From positions 862,962 through 926,961 of the forward strand of contig NC_008278.1 of the NCBI RefSeq assembly GCF_000058485.1: DNA of 64,000 bases, read 5' to 3'. How positions within the stretch are numbered: position 1 is the first letter of the stretch; each line of letters begins with the position of its first letter. The notes beneath the pieces are model-generated. The model saw only the letters and a program-made list of their open reading frames with translations, made no database searches and was not told the DNA's origin. The stretch comes from Frankia alni ACN14a. GTDB lineage: Bacteria > Actinomycetota > Actinomycetes > Frankiales > Frankiaceae. This document shows positions 37,222 to 46,475 of this stretch, piece after piece. Position numbers and translations under genes: made by a program.

Positions 37222-38385
37222 TCAGGCGATGTTGCAGTTGGTTCCGGCTGCCGCCGCGGTGTAGACGGCGGGAATGAACACCAGTCCCCCGCCGGCAGGT
37301 GCCGGGGCAGGCAGCGCAGGCAGGGGCAGTATGCCCAGGTCGGGAGCCGGGGCGGGAGCGGGAATGATCCCCCGGTTGCCCTGGCGGTCACACTCGTCCG
37401 ACTCGTAGTGATGGATGATCACATCGATGCCCTGGTCGGTGAGGTAATCTCGCAGTGGCTTCGAGGGACCCAGCGTGTCCTTCTGGCCGGGGAAGAAGTG
37501 CCATTCGACGTGGAATCCGTAGGCTGCCACCAGCTTCCCGTCGGCGGTTGCCTGCGGTTCGACCTCCTGTGACTTCGAGACCTTCCCGCTCTTGACCTCG
37601 TAGGCGATGCGCTGTGCCGTGTTCGCGAAGTCCAGGATTCGCGCCTCGTTCGCACCGCAGGTCTGGCCGCTGTTGCGGGGCAGCGACGTGTCGACGTGGC
37701 ACTGCCGGGTGAAAGTGGGGGAGGCGTGCAGCACGGTCGCCCAGAAATAGTCCTCCGCCCAGGTCCCGCGGTTTACCGCAAAGGCCTCGTAGGCGTTCCG
37801 GCTCACGTCGGTGACGTCGTGCACCGCTCCCTCGATTGCACCCAGGTAGACCTCGTCGATCTGGAGCCACACATCGGTGCCGGGAGCCCAGAATCCGCTG
37901 TAGACGGTGACCGACGTGTTGTCCTCTGAATTGAACTTGACGACAAGATCGATATATCTGCCGCCGGTCGGCCCGAACTGCGTCTCGGCGATCGTGGCTC
38001 CCGACTTCGTTCGGACACCGAAGACGCCGGTAGCAAAGTTGTCGGAGGTGCGTACCTTGACGGAGATCGCGTAGGCGTGGTGGCGGTCGACGGAGGCGCT
38101 CTGGGTGATGGCGTTCCAGTCCTTGCTGGCGGCCCGGATCCAGGCGTTGTTGTCGCCGGCTGCGGAAAATCCCTTACCGCGGTCAATACCCTTGCTGTCC
38201 GGCCCTTCGGACCCCCAGGGCCTGGATACGGATCCGCTGTGCTGGCTTTCGAACCCACCGTCCTTCAACAGCTGCTTCGATGCCGCCGAAGCGGCGGGGA
38301 CGGCGACGAATGTCGCGGACAGTAGAAATCCGAGGACGGCGACCAGGATGACGGCCGGGCGTGCCCTCGGTAGTTTTTGGAACAA
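37222..38385 (-). CDS. Secreted protein: carbohydrate-binding module plus REase-fold nuclease-like domain
   Basis: About 387 residues. The TTG at 38385 has a near-ideal site (GGAGG, 5-nt gap) and opens a Sec signal peptide (AVILVAVLGFLLSATFVAVP, cleavage near ASAA). A jelly-roll CBM-like domain follows (LLKDGGFESQHSG, NNAWIRAASKDWNAITQSAS, DVWLQIDEVYLG). The C-terminal third contains Asp252 in RILDFANTAQ and Glu263-x-Lys265 in AYEVKSGK, the D...ExK pattern of PD-(D/E)XK nuclease folds seen in secreted polymorphic-type toxins. A final Pro/Ala-rich tail ends with two Cys-containing turns. No immunity gene is adjacent, so a nuclease or toxin role is inference. Confidence 0.7.
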   Translation of the reverse strand: MFQKLPRARPAVILVAVLGFLLSATFVAVPAASAASKQLLKDGGFESQHSGSVSRPWGSEGPDSKGIDRGKGFSAAGDNNAWIRAASKDWNAITQSASVDRHHAYAISVKVRTSDNFATGVFGVRTKSGATIAETQFGPTGGRYIDLVVKFNSEDNTSVTVYSGFWAPGTDVWLQIDEVYLGAIEGAVHDVTDVSRNAYEAFAVNRGTWAEDYFWATVLHASPTFTRQCHVDTSLPRNSGQTCGANEARILDFANTAQRIAYEVKSGKVSKSQEVEPQATADGKLVAAYGFHVEWHFFPGQKDTLGPSKPLRDYLTDQGIDVIIHHYESDECDRQGNRGIIPAPAPAPDLGILPLPALPAPAPAGGGLVFIPAVYTAAAAGTNCNIA

Positions 38386-38520
38386 TCTTCCCTCCGTAGT
38401 AATCTCGCTGCGAACAGTAGTGGATTTGACAGAATGCCGACATCCTGGTCGCGAACGGCTAACCCGGCGCGATCGGGGGCAGACCACGACCCGGCCGGTG
38501 TGTCGCCGACGCCGGTGCGG

Positions 38521-39186
38521 TCATGACGCTGTCCGACGGGCGCTGCCGTACCGCACGGTCGCCGCGGTCGCGGAACCCAGGCGCAGCTGGGCGCCGTCCG
38601 GCAGGTTCGACCAGGTCGTGCCGAGCCGCCGGCCGTCGACGAAGGTGCCGTTGGCGGTCGGGTTCTCCTCTCGTCCCTGGGCGGTACCGTCCGCCGCCAC
38701 CCGGATCAGGACGTGCCGGCGCGAGACGTAGACCCGGCCGTGCAGCACCCGGCCGCTGTCGTGGGTGCCGTGCCGACCGATCACGGCGGTCTCCCCGGCC
38801 GGGATGACGACCGTGCCCCGGTCGAACCGCAGCTCGACGCCGCCGGGACCGCCACCCCCACCGGCCGCACGGCGCAGATCGGAGGCGCAGAACGGGCAGA
38901 CCAGCTCGCCGGGCCGGATCGGCGAGCGTTGGCAGGTCGGACAGGCTGCCTGCGGCCCTGGCTCGGCCGACGTCGCGACCTCGAGTCGAGTTGCCGGGGG
39001 AGCGTCGGCCGCCGGGGGGCCGCCGGATCCCGGCGAAGCGTCGGGCGGTCCGGGACTGTCCGCCGGCGGTGGGTCGTCGCGGATCCGGGACTGGTCGGTG
39101 AGAACCGTGCCGCACCCGCCGCACACCACGGCCGTCCGCGACACGGGCGACCGGCAGACCACGCAGACCCAGCCGGGGGTGCTCAC
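38521..39186 (-). CDS. Zinc-ribbon FHA-domain protein
   Basis: About 221 residues. The N-terminus has two CxxC pairs (CVVCRSP and CGGC), a Pro-rich linker, a second zinc ribbon (CPTCQRS and CPFC) and then a forkhead-associated domain with the conserved GRHG, SRRHVLI and NPTANGTFVDG motifs that bind phosphothreonine. The GTG at 39186 overlaps the radical SAM stop as GTGA, so it is the last gene of the AAA/radical SAM operon. It is the natural reader of the Thr phosphorylation made by the kinase at 47277, whose tail carries five TRxE/D motifs. Confidence 0.88.
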   Translation of the reverse strand: MSTPGWVCVVCRSPVSRTAVVCGGCGTVLTDQSRIRDDPPPADSPGPPDASPGSGGPPAADAPPATRLEVATSAEPGPQAACPTCQRSPIRPGELVCPFCASDLRRAAGGGGGPGGVELRFDRGTVVIPAGETAVIGRHGTHDSGRVLHGRVYVSRRHVLIRVAADGTAQGREENPTANGTFVDGRRLGTTWSNLPDGAQLRLGSATAATVRYGSARRTAS

Positions 39187-39938
39187 GGCCGCGGCCGCCA
39201 CGACACGTCGGCCAGCTCGACGCCGCGGCGGGCCAGCGCCTGCTCGATGCGGTTCAGGTCACCGGGGGCGGGGACGCCGATCAGCCACCAGCGTCCGTCG
39301 TCCAGCCCGACCTGTAACGGACGCGCGGCGCCGGCGCCTTCGCCGACGGCGCCGAAGCGCTCGCGGCCCAGCGGGGTGAGGATCTCCAGCCGCTGGTTGG
39401 CGGAGCCGCGCCACGCCCCGCCGGGAGCGCGCCGGGCAACATACGGGCCGGTGACGACGACGTCGCACCACTGCATCGCCGCCGCCCGGCGTGGGCTGCG
39501 GCGCAGCGCGGCGGTGGTGTAGCCGGAGTAGACCAGCACATCGACCGCGGGCAGCTGCGCCCGCAGTCCGCGCAGCAGCGCGCCGAGCGGCTCCGGCTGC
39601 TGGAACGGTTCGCCGCCGGAGATGGTCACGCCGGTCAGCCCGGGCCGCTCGCACAGCCACGCGAGCAGCTCCGCGATCGGCGTCGTGCTGCCGCCGGCGG
39701 GATCCCAGGTGTCCAGGGACATGCAGCCGGGGCAGCCGATGGTGCAGCCCTGCACCCACAGGCCGGCGCGGATGCCCGGCCCGAGCGACGTCACCGGGAA
39801 GTGCCGCCGGCTCATCCGCAGCGTCGCCCCCGACGGGCCGAGCCCCGGCTCCGCGCCGGACACTCCGGGGCCGGACGGTCCAGGGCCGGACGGTCCAGGG
39901 TCGGACGGCGCAGGGCTGGGCGGTTCAGGACTGATCAC
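39183..39938 (-). CDS. Radical SAM protein (NrdG/activase-like)
   Basis: About 251 residues. The CxxxCxxC cluster motif appears as CTIGCPGC, followed by the SAM-binding TISGGEPFQQP and DVLVYSGYT. The order and size resemble 4Fe-4S activases such as NrdG, with N- and C-terminal extras. The N-terminal 40 residues are a Pro/Gly-rich repeat. It begins inside the end of the AAA gene (14-base overlap) and overlaps the FHA gene. It probably installs or activates a modification on a partner of this locus. No glycyl-radical enzyme is present nearby. Confidence 0.85.
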   Translation of the reverse strand: MISPEPPSPAPSDPGPSGPGPSGPGVSGAEPGLGPSGATLRMSRRHFPVTSLGPGIRAGLWVQGCTIGCPGCMSLDTWDPAGGSTTPIAELLAWLCERPGLTGVTISGGEPFQQPEPLGALLRGLRAQLPAVDVLVYSGYTTAALRRSPRRAAAMQWCDVVVTGPYVARRAPGGAWRGSANQRLEILTPLGRERFGAVGEGAGAARPLQVGLDDGRWWLIGVPAPGDLNRIEQALARRGVELADVSWRPRP

Positions 39939-41997
39939 GGTGGCGCACCTTCACCAGGCCGGCACGGAGGGGGCCGCCGCCCTGGGATCCCGTCGGGCCG
40001 GCGTCCGGTTGCGGCGGAGGCCCGGACCGGCGCAGGGTCAGCGTGCGCCGGCCCGAGCTGCCGCCGAGCTCGGTGACCTCGACGACGGTGCCCCGCGGGA
40101 ACCCCTCCCGGAACAGCGCGTGGGCCAGGGGGTTGACGAACGCCGACTCCAGGAACGACCCGATGCCCCGCCCGCCATAGGCCAGCACCGTGTCCGAGGT
40201 CGCCTCCCGCACGAGCGCGGCGCGCACCGCGGCGGACGGCCGCACGTCGACGGCGTGCTGCTGGCGCACGCGCGCCAGCACCCGGGCCAGCTGTTGCTCG
40301 AAGATCCGCGCCCCGGTCGGCTCGTCGATGAAGCCGAACACGACGATGTTGTCGCCGAGGCGGTTGAGCAGTTCCGGACGTCGCAGCGTCTCGACGAAGT
40401 GCCGGCGGATCTCCGCCTCGACCCGCCGCTCCAGCTCCGCGCGGTCGGTCTGCGGGGTCAACGGCGGCCCGTCGGACGCCTGCATCCCGAGATTCGAGGT
40501 GAAGACGATGATGCTCTCGCTGAAATGGACGGTTGACCCCGTGCCGTCCGTCAGTCTGCCGTCATCGAGAACCTGGAGGAACTTGTCCAGGATGCGGGGA
40601 GCGGCCTTCTCGATCTCGTCGAACAGCAGCAGGCTGAAGGGGCTCTGGCGTACCGCGTTCGTCAGCTCGCCGCCGGCGTCGTAGCCGACGTAGCCGGGCG
40701 GCGCGCCGGTCAGCCGGTCGGCGGAGTGCTCGGCGGCGAACTCGCTCATGTCGAAGCGGATGTAGGCGTCCGCCTCGCCGAAGACGAGCTGGCTGATGGC
40801 CTTGGCGAGCTCCGTCTTGCCGACGCCGGTCGGCCCGGCGAGGAACAGCACCCCCCGCGGGCGCACGACACTACTCGCCTGCGCCCCGGACAGGCCCATC
40901 ACCGACCGGACGAGGATGTCCACCGCCCGTCCGACGGCCTGCTGCTGCCCGAGCACCGCGGCGTTGAGGGTTTCCTCGGCGTCGCGCAGCCGGCCGCGCA
41001 GCTCGTGCTGGCCCCACGGGTTCTCCCGGACACCGAGGCGGTAGCTGCGGGCCGCCGCCTCCATCGAGGACACCTCGGGGATGCCGGAGCGGCTCAGCTC
41101 GACGATCGCCGGCAGGCTGTTCAGCGGCAGTCCCTGAACGCTGTCGGCGAAGCGCCGGGCCAGCGCCGCACGCTGCTCACCGGTGAGCCCGGCCGACTCC
41201 GGTAGCAGCGGCAGCAGCGCGGTGGTGGCCGTCAGCCGGTCGTCGAGCTGCGGGACCGGCACCGCGATGCGGCGCAGCGGAACCGACGGCGACATGAACG
41301 ACGCAGGCAGCTCCTGTTCGTTGTGCACCAGCCAGATCAGCGGGTTGTACCGGGCCCGCTCGTCCGGCCAGACGAAACGCATCGCCTGGTGCGCGAGCTT
41401 CTCGGCGGCGGTGAAGAACGCCTGCTCGTTCTCCATCAGGTTCGCGGGATTCGTCACCAGCCGGCCGGCGTAGTCGATGATGAGCGCGACCGGGGTGTCG
41501 ACGATGCCGGGCGGACGGATGTCCGGCCCGTCCTGCGCCTCGGCGCCCTCGGCGCCCTCGGCGCGGTCGGGATCCGGGCCGTGGACGACGTGGCGCATCC
41601 GGTCCGCGAGGGCGGCCAGGTCGAGTTCGCGCTGCGGGGCGCGGATGCCGTACCGGGCGCGCAGCACCTCCTGCTGGGCGCGCAGCCGCTCCTCCCGCTC
41701 GGGCCGCGGCATGGCCCGTGGCAGGTGCAGGCGCAGCCCGTCCACCGGGTCGGCGACCAGGACGTGGTGGTAGCCGCTGGCGTCGAGGGTGTACCAGAGT
41801 CGGTCGAGCAGCGACAGGAACTGCATCGGCCCCCGCGGCGGTGTCCACAGATGCTGGTCCCGGACATTGCCGTGCAGGACGAACTGCGGGTGCGTGAACA
41901 CCGAGGACTGCAGGTCGCGCAGCCAGCCGGGGACCCGTGGCCCGTCGACGTCCGTCCCGGCGTTCCTCGGTTCGGCCGCCTCGGCGCGTTCGCTCAT
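39925..41997 (-). CDS. Clp-type AAA+ ATPase with degenerate N-terminal ATPase-like region
   Basis: About 690 residues. The C-terminal half is a ClpA/ClpB D2-type module: Walker A LAGPTGVGKTELAKAI, pore-type GAPPGYVGYDAGGEL, Walker B LLLFDEIEKA, sensor 1 IIVFTSNLG and arginine finger region RRPELLNRLGDNIVVF. The N-terminal half (FVLHGNVRDQHLW, ALIIDYAGRLVTNP, IWLVHNEQELPASF) looks like a second AAA domain without Walker A. ATG at 41997 with AAGG upstream. In this setting it is a candidate unfoldase or remodeller of the conjugation locus. Confidence 0.87.
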   Translation of the reverse strand: MSERAEAAEPRNAGTDVDGPRVPGWLRDLQSSVFTHPQFVLHGNVRDQHLWTPPRGPMQFLSLLDRLWYTLDASGYHHVLVADPVDGLRLHLPRAMPRPEREERLRAQQEVLRARYGIRAPQRELDLAALADRMRHVVHGPDPDRAEGAEGAEAQDGPDIRPPGIVDTPVALIIDYAGRLVTNPANLMENEQAFFTAAEKLAHQAMRFVWPDERARYNPLIWLVHNEQELPASFMSPSVPLRRIAVPVPQLDDRLTATTALLPLLPESAGLTGEQRAALARRFADSVQGLPLNSLPAIVELSRSGIPEVSSMEAAARSYRLGVRENPWGQHELRGRLRDAEETLNAAVLGQQQAVGRAVDILVRSVMGLSGAQASSVVRPRGVLFLAGPTGVGKTELAKAISQLVFGEADAYIRFDMSEFAAEHSADRLTGAPPGYVGYDAGGELTNAVRQSPFSLLLFDEIEKAAPRILDKFLQVLDDGRLTDGTGSTVHFSESIIVFTSNLGMQASDGPPLTPQTDRAELERRVEAEIRRHFVETLRRPELLNRLGDNIVVFGFIDEPTGARIFEQQLARVLARVRQQHAVDVRPSAAVRAALVREATSDTVLAYGGRGIGSFLESAFVNPLAHALFREGFPRGTVVEVTELGGSSGRRTLTLRRSGPPPQPDAGPTGSQGGGPLRAGLVKVRHRDQS

Positions 41998-42283
41998 GTG
42001 CCTTGCAGCGTGCTCGCCGCGTGGGTGTGACACGCGCGTACCTCCTGCCCGTACGACCCGGCCGGCCGGGTCGTGTCCGTCAGTGCTTCAAGGGACGGCC
42101 GGTGCGTCCCGGGGATGTCCGGTGCTTCCGAGGGGAGGCCGGTGGGCTCCCAGGGATGACCGGTGGGGTCACAGGGACGGCTGCGCGTCCGGGAATGGAA
42201 CCGGCGCAGACAGACCGGATCCGGGGTCGGAGGAGGGGCGCTCGATGGCGAGCGAGCACGATGCGCCGCGGCCGGCACGCCGG

Positions 42284-43813
42284 TCACCTGGTCGGGACCG
42301 GGGTTGGCGTCGGCGCTGGTGCTGGTGCCGGCGTCGGCGCTGCGGCCGGGCAGTCGAGCAGGCCCTGCCGCTGCTTGCTTGCGAGGACGGCCGTCGCGGC
42401 GTCCGCCAACCGGCGGGCGAACACCGGCGAGCGGTGGGCTTCGGCGGCGAGCGCCGCAGTCATCGGTGCGGCGTCCGCGCCGCGGACGGACAGCACGAGG
42501 TCGCCCCCGGCGGCGACGAACCGGACGGCCCGTTCGCCCACCGGCACCGACTGCACCGCGACGGCCGAGCCGAGGTCGTCCGACACGATGACGCCGCGGA
42601 ACCCGAGCTGGTCGTGCAGCAGCCCGGTGACGACCGGCGCGGAGAACGCCGCGGGCGTGGCCGGATCCAGCTTCGGGTAGCGGGCCAGCGAGACCATCAC
42701 CGCGGCCGTTCCGGTGGACACCGCGACCCGGAACGGCTCCAGGTTCGGGTCGGTCGTGGTCGCCGCATCGTCGACGGCGGCGGCCGACGTGTCGGTGTTC
42801 TGATGCACCCGGCCGAGGCCGGGGAAGTGCTTGGCCGTGGCGAGCAGGCCGCTGTCCTGCATCGCCGGGACGACGACGCCGATGTCGCCCGCGACCGCGC
42901 TCGCGGCGGTGCCGAAGTTGCGGCCGTAGGCGCCGATCGGCGGGTTGGACCGCGCGGTGCCGGCGGCGACGGTGTCGGCGACCGGGGCGAGGTCCAGGGT
43001 CACCCCGGCGCCGGCGAGGACGCCGGCCCAGGCGGCGGTGCGCGAGCGCAGGGTCGCCGCGTCCCACCGGCCCTGCTCGACGGCGCTCGGGATCGTCCCG
43101 AAGCCGGGGCCCTGCAGCGTCTGGACCTGCCCGCCCTCCTGGTCGACGGCGATGTGCGCGCCGACGCCGACGTCGCGGCGCGCCGCGTCCTGCACAGCCC
43201 GCAGGTCGTCGCGCAGGCCGGCGGCCGACTGGGTCGAACGGCCGGCGAGGAACACCCCGCCGAGGCGCGACTGGCGGATGAGCGCGATGGCGGAGCGCAC
43301 GTTGGTGACCGGGACGCCGATCATCATCACCTGGCCGGCCTGCTGCTCGATGCTCATCGCGGCGGCCCGGGCCGGGGCGCAGGACGCCGTCGGGCCCGGT
43401 CTCGCCCCGGACGCGGCGAACCGGTCGGCGACCGTCGCCGCCGGCGCGGTCGGGCCCGGGCGGCCGCCGGTCCCGTCGCTCGCGCTGCTCCCGCCGGACT
43501 CGCCGGACAGGGCACCCAGGGCGTCGAGGTCGGCGTCGAGGCCGGTGGGGAGGCCGGCGGGGAGACCGGAGCCGGACGGGTCCGGCGCGAGGGTCGGCCT
43601 GGTCGCCGTGGCCCGGGTGGCATCGCCGTCGCCGGGCGAGCCGTGTGCCCTGGCGACCACGACGACGAGGCCGAGCACCGTCGCGAGCAGCGCCGGCAGC
43701 AGCAGCCGGAACGGCACCACCTCGCCCAGCCCGTACAGCCAGTCCGGGATCGGCAGGTACCACCGCCGATGCCGGATCCCGGGCGCGCTGGCGCGCCGGC
43801 TCAGTCCGAACAC
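42284..43813 (-). CDS. Glycoside hydrolase family 3, membrane-anchored (beta-N-acetylhexosaminidase-like)
   Basis: About 509 residues. One N-terminal membrane helix (FRLLLPALLATVLGLVVVVA), a Gly/Ser linker, then a single GH3 N-domain of NagZ type: SIEQQAGQVMMIGVPV, IAVDQEGGQVQTLQG, TAKHFPGLGRVHQNTDTS and VIVSDDLGS with the nucleophile Asp. Lacking the second GH3 domain is normal for NagZ-type enzymes. Probably acts on peptidoglycan outside the membrane. The GTG at 43813 is preceded by GGAGG at a 5-base distance; the sequence upstream is an 18-nt repeat with further in-frame GTGs. Confidence 0.88.
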   Translation of the reverse strand: MFGLSRRASAPGIRHRRWYLPIPDWLYGLGEVVPFRLLLPALLATVLGLVVVVARAHGSPGDGDATRATATRPTLAPDPSGSGLPAGLPTGLDADLDALGALSGESGGSSASDGTGGRPGPTAPAATVADRFAASGARPGPTASCAPARAAAMSIEQQAGQVMMIGVPVTNVRSAIALIRQSRLGGVFLAGRSTQSAAGLRDDLRAVQDAARRDVGVGAHIAVDQEGGQVQTLQGPGFGTIPSAVEQGRWDAATLRSRTAAWAGVLAGAGVTLDLAPVADTVAAGTARSNPPIGAYGRNFGTAASAVAGDIGVVVPAMQDSGLLATAKHFPGLGRVHQNTDTSAAAVDDAATTTDPNLEPFRVAVSTGTAAVMVSLARYPKLDPATPAAFSAPVVTGLLHDQLGFRGVIVSDDLGSAVAVQSVPVGERAVRFVAAGGDLVLSVRGADAAPMTAALAAEAHRSPVFARRLADAATAVLASKQRQGLLDCPAAAPTPAPAPAPTPTPVPTR

Positions 43814-43814
43814 C

Positions 43815-43940
43815 GCGACCTCCACCTCGCTGGCGACCTCCACCTCGCTGGCGACCTCCACCTCGCTGGCGACCTCCCCCTCGCGGGCGACCGCCACCTC
43901 GCTGGCGACCGCCACTTCGCGGGCGACCTCGGACGCGCGG
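43815..43940 (-). repeat. 18-nt tandem repeat upstream of the GH3 gene
   Basis: Seven units of GCGACCTCCACCTCGCTG (plus strand), the first three exact. On the minus strand most units carry a GGAGG- or GAGG-like element and a GTG in the same frame as the GH3 gene, so the array is a row of potential start sites, or codes an EVASEV-type N-terminal extension. Confidence 0.9.
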
Positions 43941-44001
43941 ATGCACCCCCTGAGCCCAAGGGAGTTGATCGTGAAGGACGTGACGACGAAGGAGGCACAG
44001 C

Positions 44002-44778
44002 GTGACCGAGGGCAAGCCGTATCCCGGGTACCCCGCCGGGCCGAGGCCGCAGCTCGCGCCGGGTGTCGCGGCGCTCCTCGCCGCGGCCCTGTTCCTGCTG
44101 GTCGTCGGCGGTGGCTACCTCGTGGCCCGGACGACCGGCGTGATCGGCGGCGGCTCCGGCCGGACCGCCACGCCGAGCGCGGCGCCCGTCGCCGCGGTGC
44201 CGTCCGGGGCATCCGGCTCCGGTGGTCGGGGTGGGTCGTCCGCCGTCCCCGCCCTGCCCGGCTTCGCCACCCCGGCCCCGCTCACCCGGACCCCCGTCCC
44301 CCCGGCCACCAGCACGCCGGACGAGATCGCCCTGCTTTCCGAGACGCGGGCCGACGCGGTGCTCACCCAGCAGGCGGCGCTGGACCGGCCCCGGGTGGAG
44401 GCACTGCGCGGCTGGTGGGTTCCGCAGGTCTCCAGCAAGTGCGTCGGCCTGCAGGTCGACATCGAGCCGGACTGGACCCCGGACGGCACCCCCGACGTCC
44501 CGAGCGTGACCGAGGCTCAGATCGCGGCCTTCCACGTCGCGCTGCAGCAGCGCTACCGCACGCTGACGACGAGGCAGACCACGCTCGGCATCGACGGCGA
44601 CTTCGCCACGAAGGGCCCGTGCAGCGGCCGGATGGTGTGGATCAGCATCGTGCCGCAGGGCTTCAGCAGCGCGGCGGGAGCCAACCAGTGGTGCACCGAC
44701 AGGAACATCCCGCTCGTGGAGTGTGATGCGCGGCTGGTGGCACCGGGTGGCGACAGCTACCAGGTGCCCCGCGGCTGA
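44002..44778 (+). CDS. Membrane-anchored hypothetical protein
   Basis: About 258 residues. Short cytoplasmic start, one helix (GVAALLAAALFLLVVGGGYL), a Ser/Pro-rich stalk and an outer domain of about 140 residues (EIALLSETRADAVLTQQAAL, RPRVEALRGWWVPQVSSKCV, EAQIAAFHVALQQRYRTLTT, GRMVWISIVPQGFSSAAG) with three Cys. The ribosome site is strong (AAGGAGG, 8 bases before GTG). It is transcribed against its neighbours. The outer domain is not recognised; a peptidoglycan or sugar-binding role next to the GH3 is only a guess. Confidence 0.75.
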   Translation: MTEGKPYPGYPAGPRPQLAPGVAALLAAALFLLVVGGGYLVARTTGVIGGGSGRTATPSAAPVAAVPSGASGSGGRGGSSAVPALPGFATPAPLTRTPVPPATSTPDEIALLSETRADAVLTQQAALDRPRVEALRGWWVPQVSSKCVGLQVDIEPDWTPDGTPDVPSVTEAQIAAFHVALQQRYRTLTTRQTTLGIDGDFATKGPCSGRMVWISIVPQGFSSAAGANQWCTDRNIPLVECDARLVAPGGDSYQVPRG

Positions 44779-44816
44779 CCCGGCCCGGCCAGCCGCGGAC
44801 GGCCGCCCCGGCAGGG

Positions 44817-46475
44817 TCACGAGCCGGGCAGCCGGCGCCGCAGCGGCTGCGGCGCCTCGTTGCGCCGGCGCCGCTGCGCGCGGCGGCGGGCCGCGGCCTG
44901 CTCGCTGGTCTCCGTGCCCCGGGTCTGCTCGGCGTCGACGGGCAGTTCGGCGCCCGGCGCCCGGCGCGTCTCCTCCTCGTGCTCGACGCCGACGACGGCA
45001 AGGCGTTCGGCGACCCGGTCCACCTCGTCCGCCGCCGCCGCGCACGCCACGCTGTCCGCCGCCAGGACGGACGGCTGCCGCCCGCCCGGCGACCCGATCT
45101 CGCCGGGAACGACGGTCTCGCCGGGAACGACGGCCTCGCCGGCCACCACCGTGCGCACCGTCGTCCAGGCCAGCGTCGCCTGGTGCGGCCGGCCGTCCCG
45201 GCGCAGGGCCATCCGCAGCTCGTGCTGGCCGCCGAGCTCGGCGCGGACCTCGACCGTCCCGTCCTCGGCCGTGACGACCTCCAGATGCTCGGGGTCGTCC
45301 GCGAGTTCGCGGATCGCCTCCCGCAGCGCCTGCGCCTGATGGCGCCGGGCGACCTCGGCGAGCATCGCGTCGACGGCGGCGATCGCCCGGCCGCGCAGCG
45401 GACCGTCCAGCGCCCGGCGGCCGGCCAGCACCGCCAGCAGCTCCGTGCGCACCTCGGCGCCGGCCGAGTCGACGGCGCTGGCCCCCGGACCGTCCGGCAG
45501 CAGCGGCTGGATGAGCACCGCGGCGTCGGCGGCTGCCGCCTGACGCCGCCGGACCGCGTCCCACACGTCCTGCGCGGTGGCGTGCAGCCCGGCCAGGCGG
45601 GCGTCGACATCACCGGGCAGCCGCCCCCGCGCAACGGCCGCCGCGGCAGGGGCGGCCGCGGCGGGGTTGGCTGCGGCGTCGAGCGCTCGGCGCAGTGCAC
45701 GGTCGGCGGCGGAGGCGGCGTCGGCCAGGGCCGCCCGCTCGTCCACCGAGGCGAACGCGATGCGCGCGTCGGTCAGGACGGAGCGCATCTCGGCCTGGAC
45801 CGAGGCTGCGAAGTCCGGCACCCCGGCGGGGGCCGCCGGGGGAACTCCGGCGCCGCCGGCACCGCCGGTGGCGCCCCTGCCGCCGGCCGGCTGGGGGAGC
45901 AGCCGCACCCGGCTGCCGCCTGTCACGGTCCCGCCTGTCACGGTCCCGGCCGCCACGGTTCCGGCCGTCGAGGGGGCGGCCAGGGGGCTCACGGCGGGGG
46001 CGTGCAGCCGGGACAGCAGCGCCGCGCCGCGACGGCGGGCGAGCTCTCCTTCCAGGTCGGCCAGACGCCGGTCCAGCTCACCGCAGCGGCCGAGCACCGC
46101 GTCGGGCTGGTCGCTGCGGCCGAGGGCGACCAGCGCCAGGTCGACCGGGATACCCTCGGCCACCGCCGCGGCGGTGAGCTGGCCGATGCGCGCGTTGCGT
46201 TCGGCGACGGCGTGCACCGTCGACTCCCAGCGGCGGGCATCGGCGACGGCGGCCTCGCAGGCCGCCGCGGTTCGCGCCGCCCGGTCGGCGCCGAACCGCA
46301 GGCTCTGCGCGACGGCCCAGCTCATCCCCGCGCCGGCGGCACCGGCGACGGCGACTCCGGCGGCGACGACCACCACCGTGCCGGCCGCCGCCACCGCCGC
46401 GGTCTGCGCGGCGCCGAGCGCCGCGTGCGCCGATATCGTTGGGGCGACGCTGACAACGCCGATTCCAGCACTCAT
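44817..46475 (-). CDS. Large coiled-coil protein with N-terminal membrane helix
   Basis: About 552 residues, rich in Ala, Arg and Glu. The N-terminal 60 residues contain a long hydrophobic stretch (AAGTVVVVAAGVAVAGAAGA). The rest is mostly predicted helical/coiled coil (RWESTVHAVAERNARIGQLT, LGRCGELDRRLADLEGELAR, VDAMLAEVARRHQAQALREA) with a small beta-rich segment (HLEVVTAEDGTVEVRAELGG) and a basic C-terminus. The ATG overlaps the preceding gene as ATGA. No enzymatic motif; likely a scaffold of the kinase operon. Confidence 0.75.
   Translation of the reverse strand: MSAGIGVVSVAPTISAHAALGAAQTAAVAAAGTVVVVAAGVAVAGAAGAGMSWAVAQSLRFGADRAARTAAACEAAVADARRWESTVHAVAERNARIGQLTAAAVAEGIPVDLALVALGRSDQPDAVLGRCGELDRRLADLEGELARRRGAALLSRLHAPAVSPLAAPSTAGTVAAGTVTGGTVTGGSRVRLLPQPAGGRGATGGAGGAGVPPAAPAGVPDFAASVQAEMRSVLTDARIAFASVDERAALADAASAADRALRRALDAAANPAAAAPAAAAVARGRLPGDVDARLAGLHATAQDVWDAVRRRQAAAADAAVLIQPLLPDGPGASAVDSAGAEVRTELLAVLAGRRALDGPLRGRAIAAVDAMLAEVARRHQAQALREAIRELADDPEHLEVVTAEDGTVEVRAELGGQHELRMALRRDGRPHQATLAWTTVRTVVAGEAVVPGETVVPGEIGSPGGRQPSVLAADSVACAAAADEVDRVAERLAVVGVEHEEETRRAPGAELPVDAEQTRGTETSEQAAARRRAQRRRRNEAPQPLRRRLPGS

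Noticed and set aside
39183-39938. Naming the radical SAM gene nrdG
   Set aside because: The cluster motif fits activases, but no anaerobic ribonucleotide reductase or other glycyl-radical enzyme is nearby and the gene is fused into an AAA/FHA operon.
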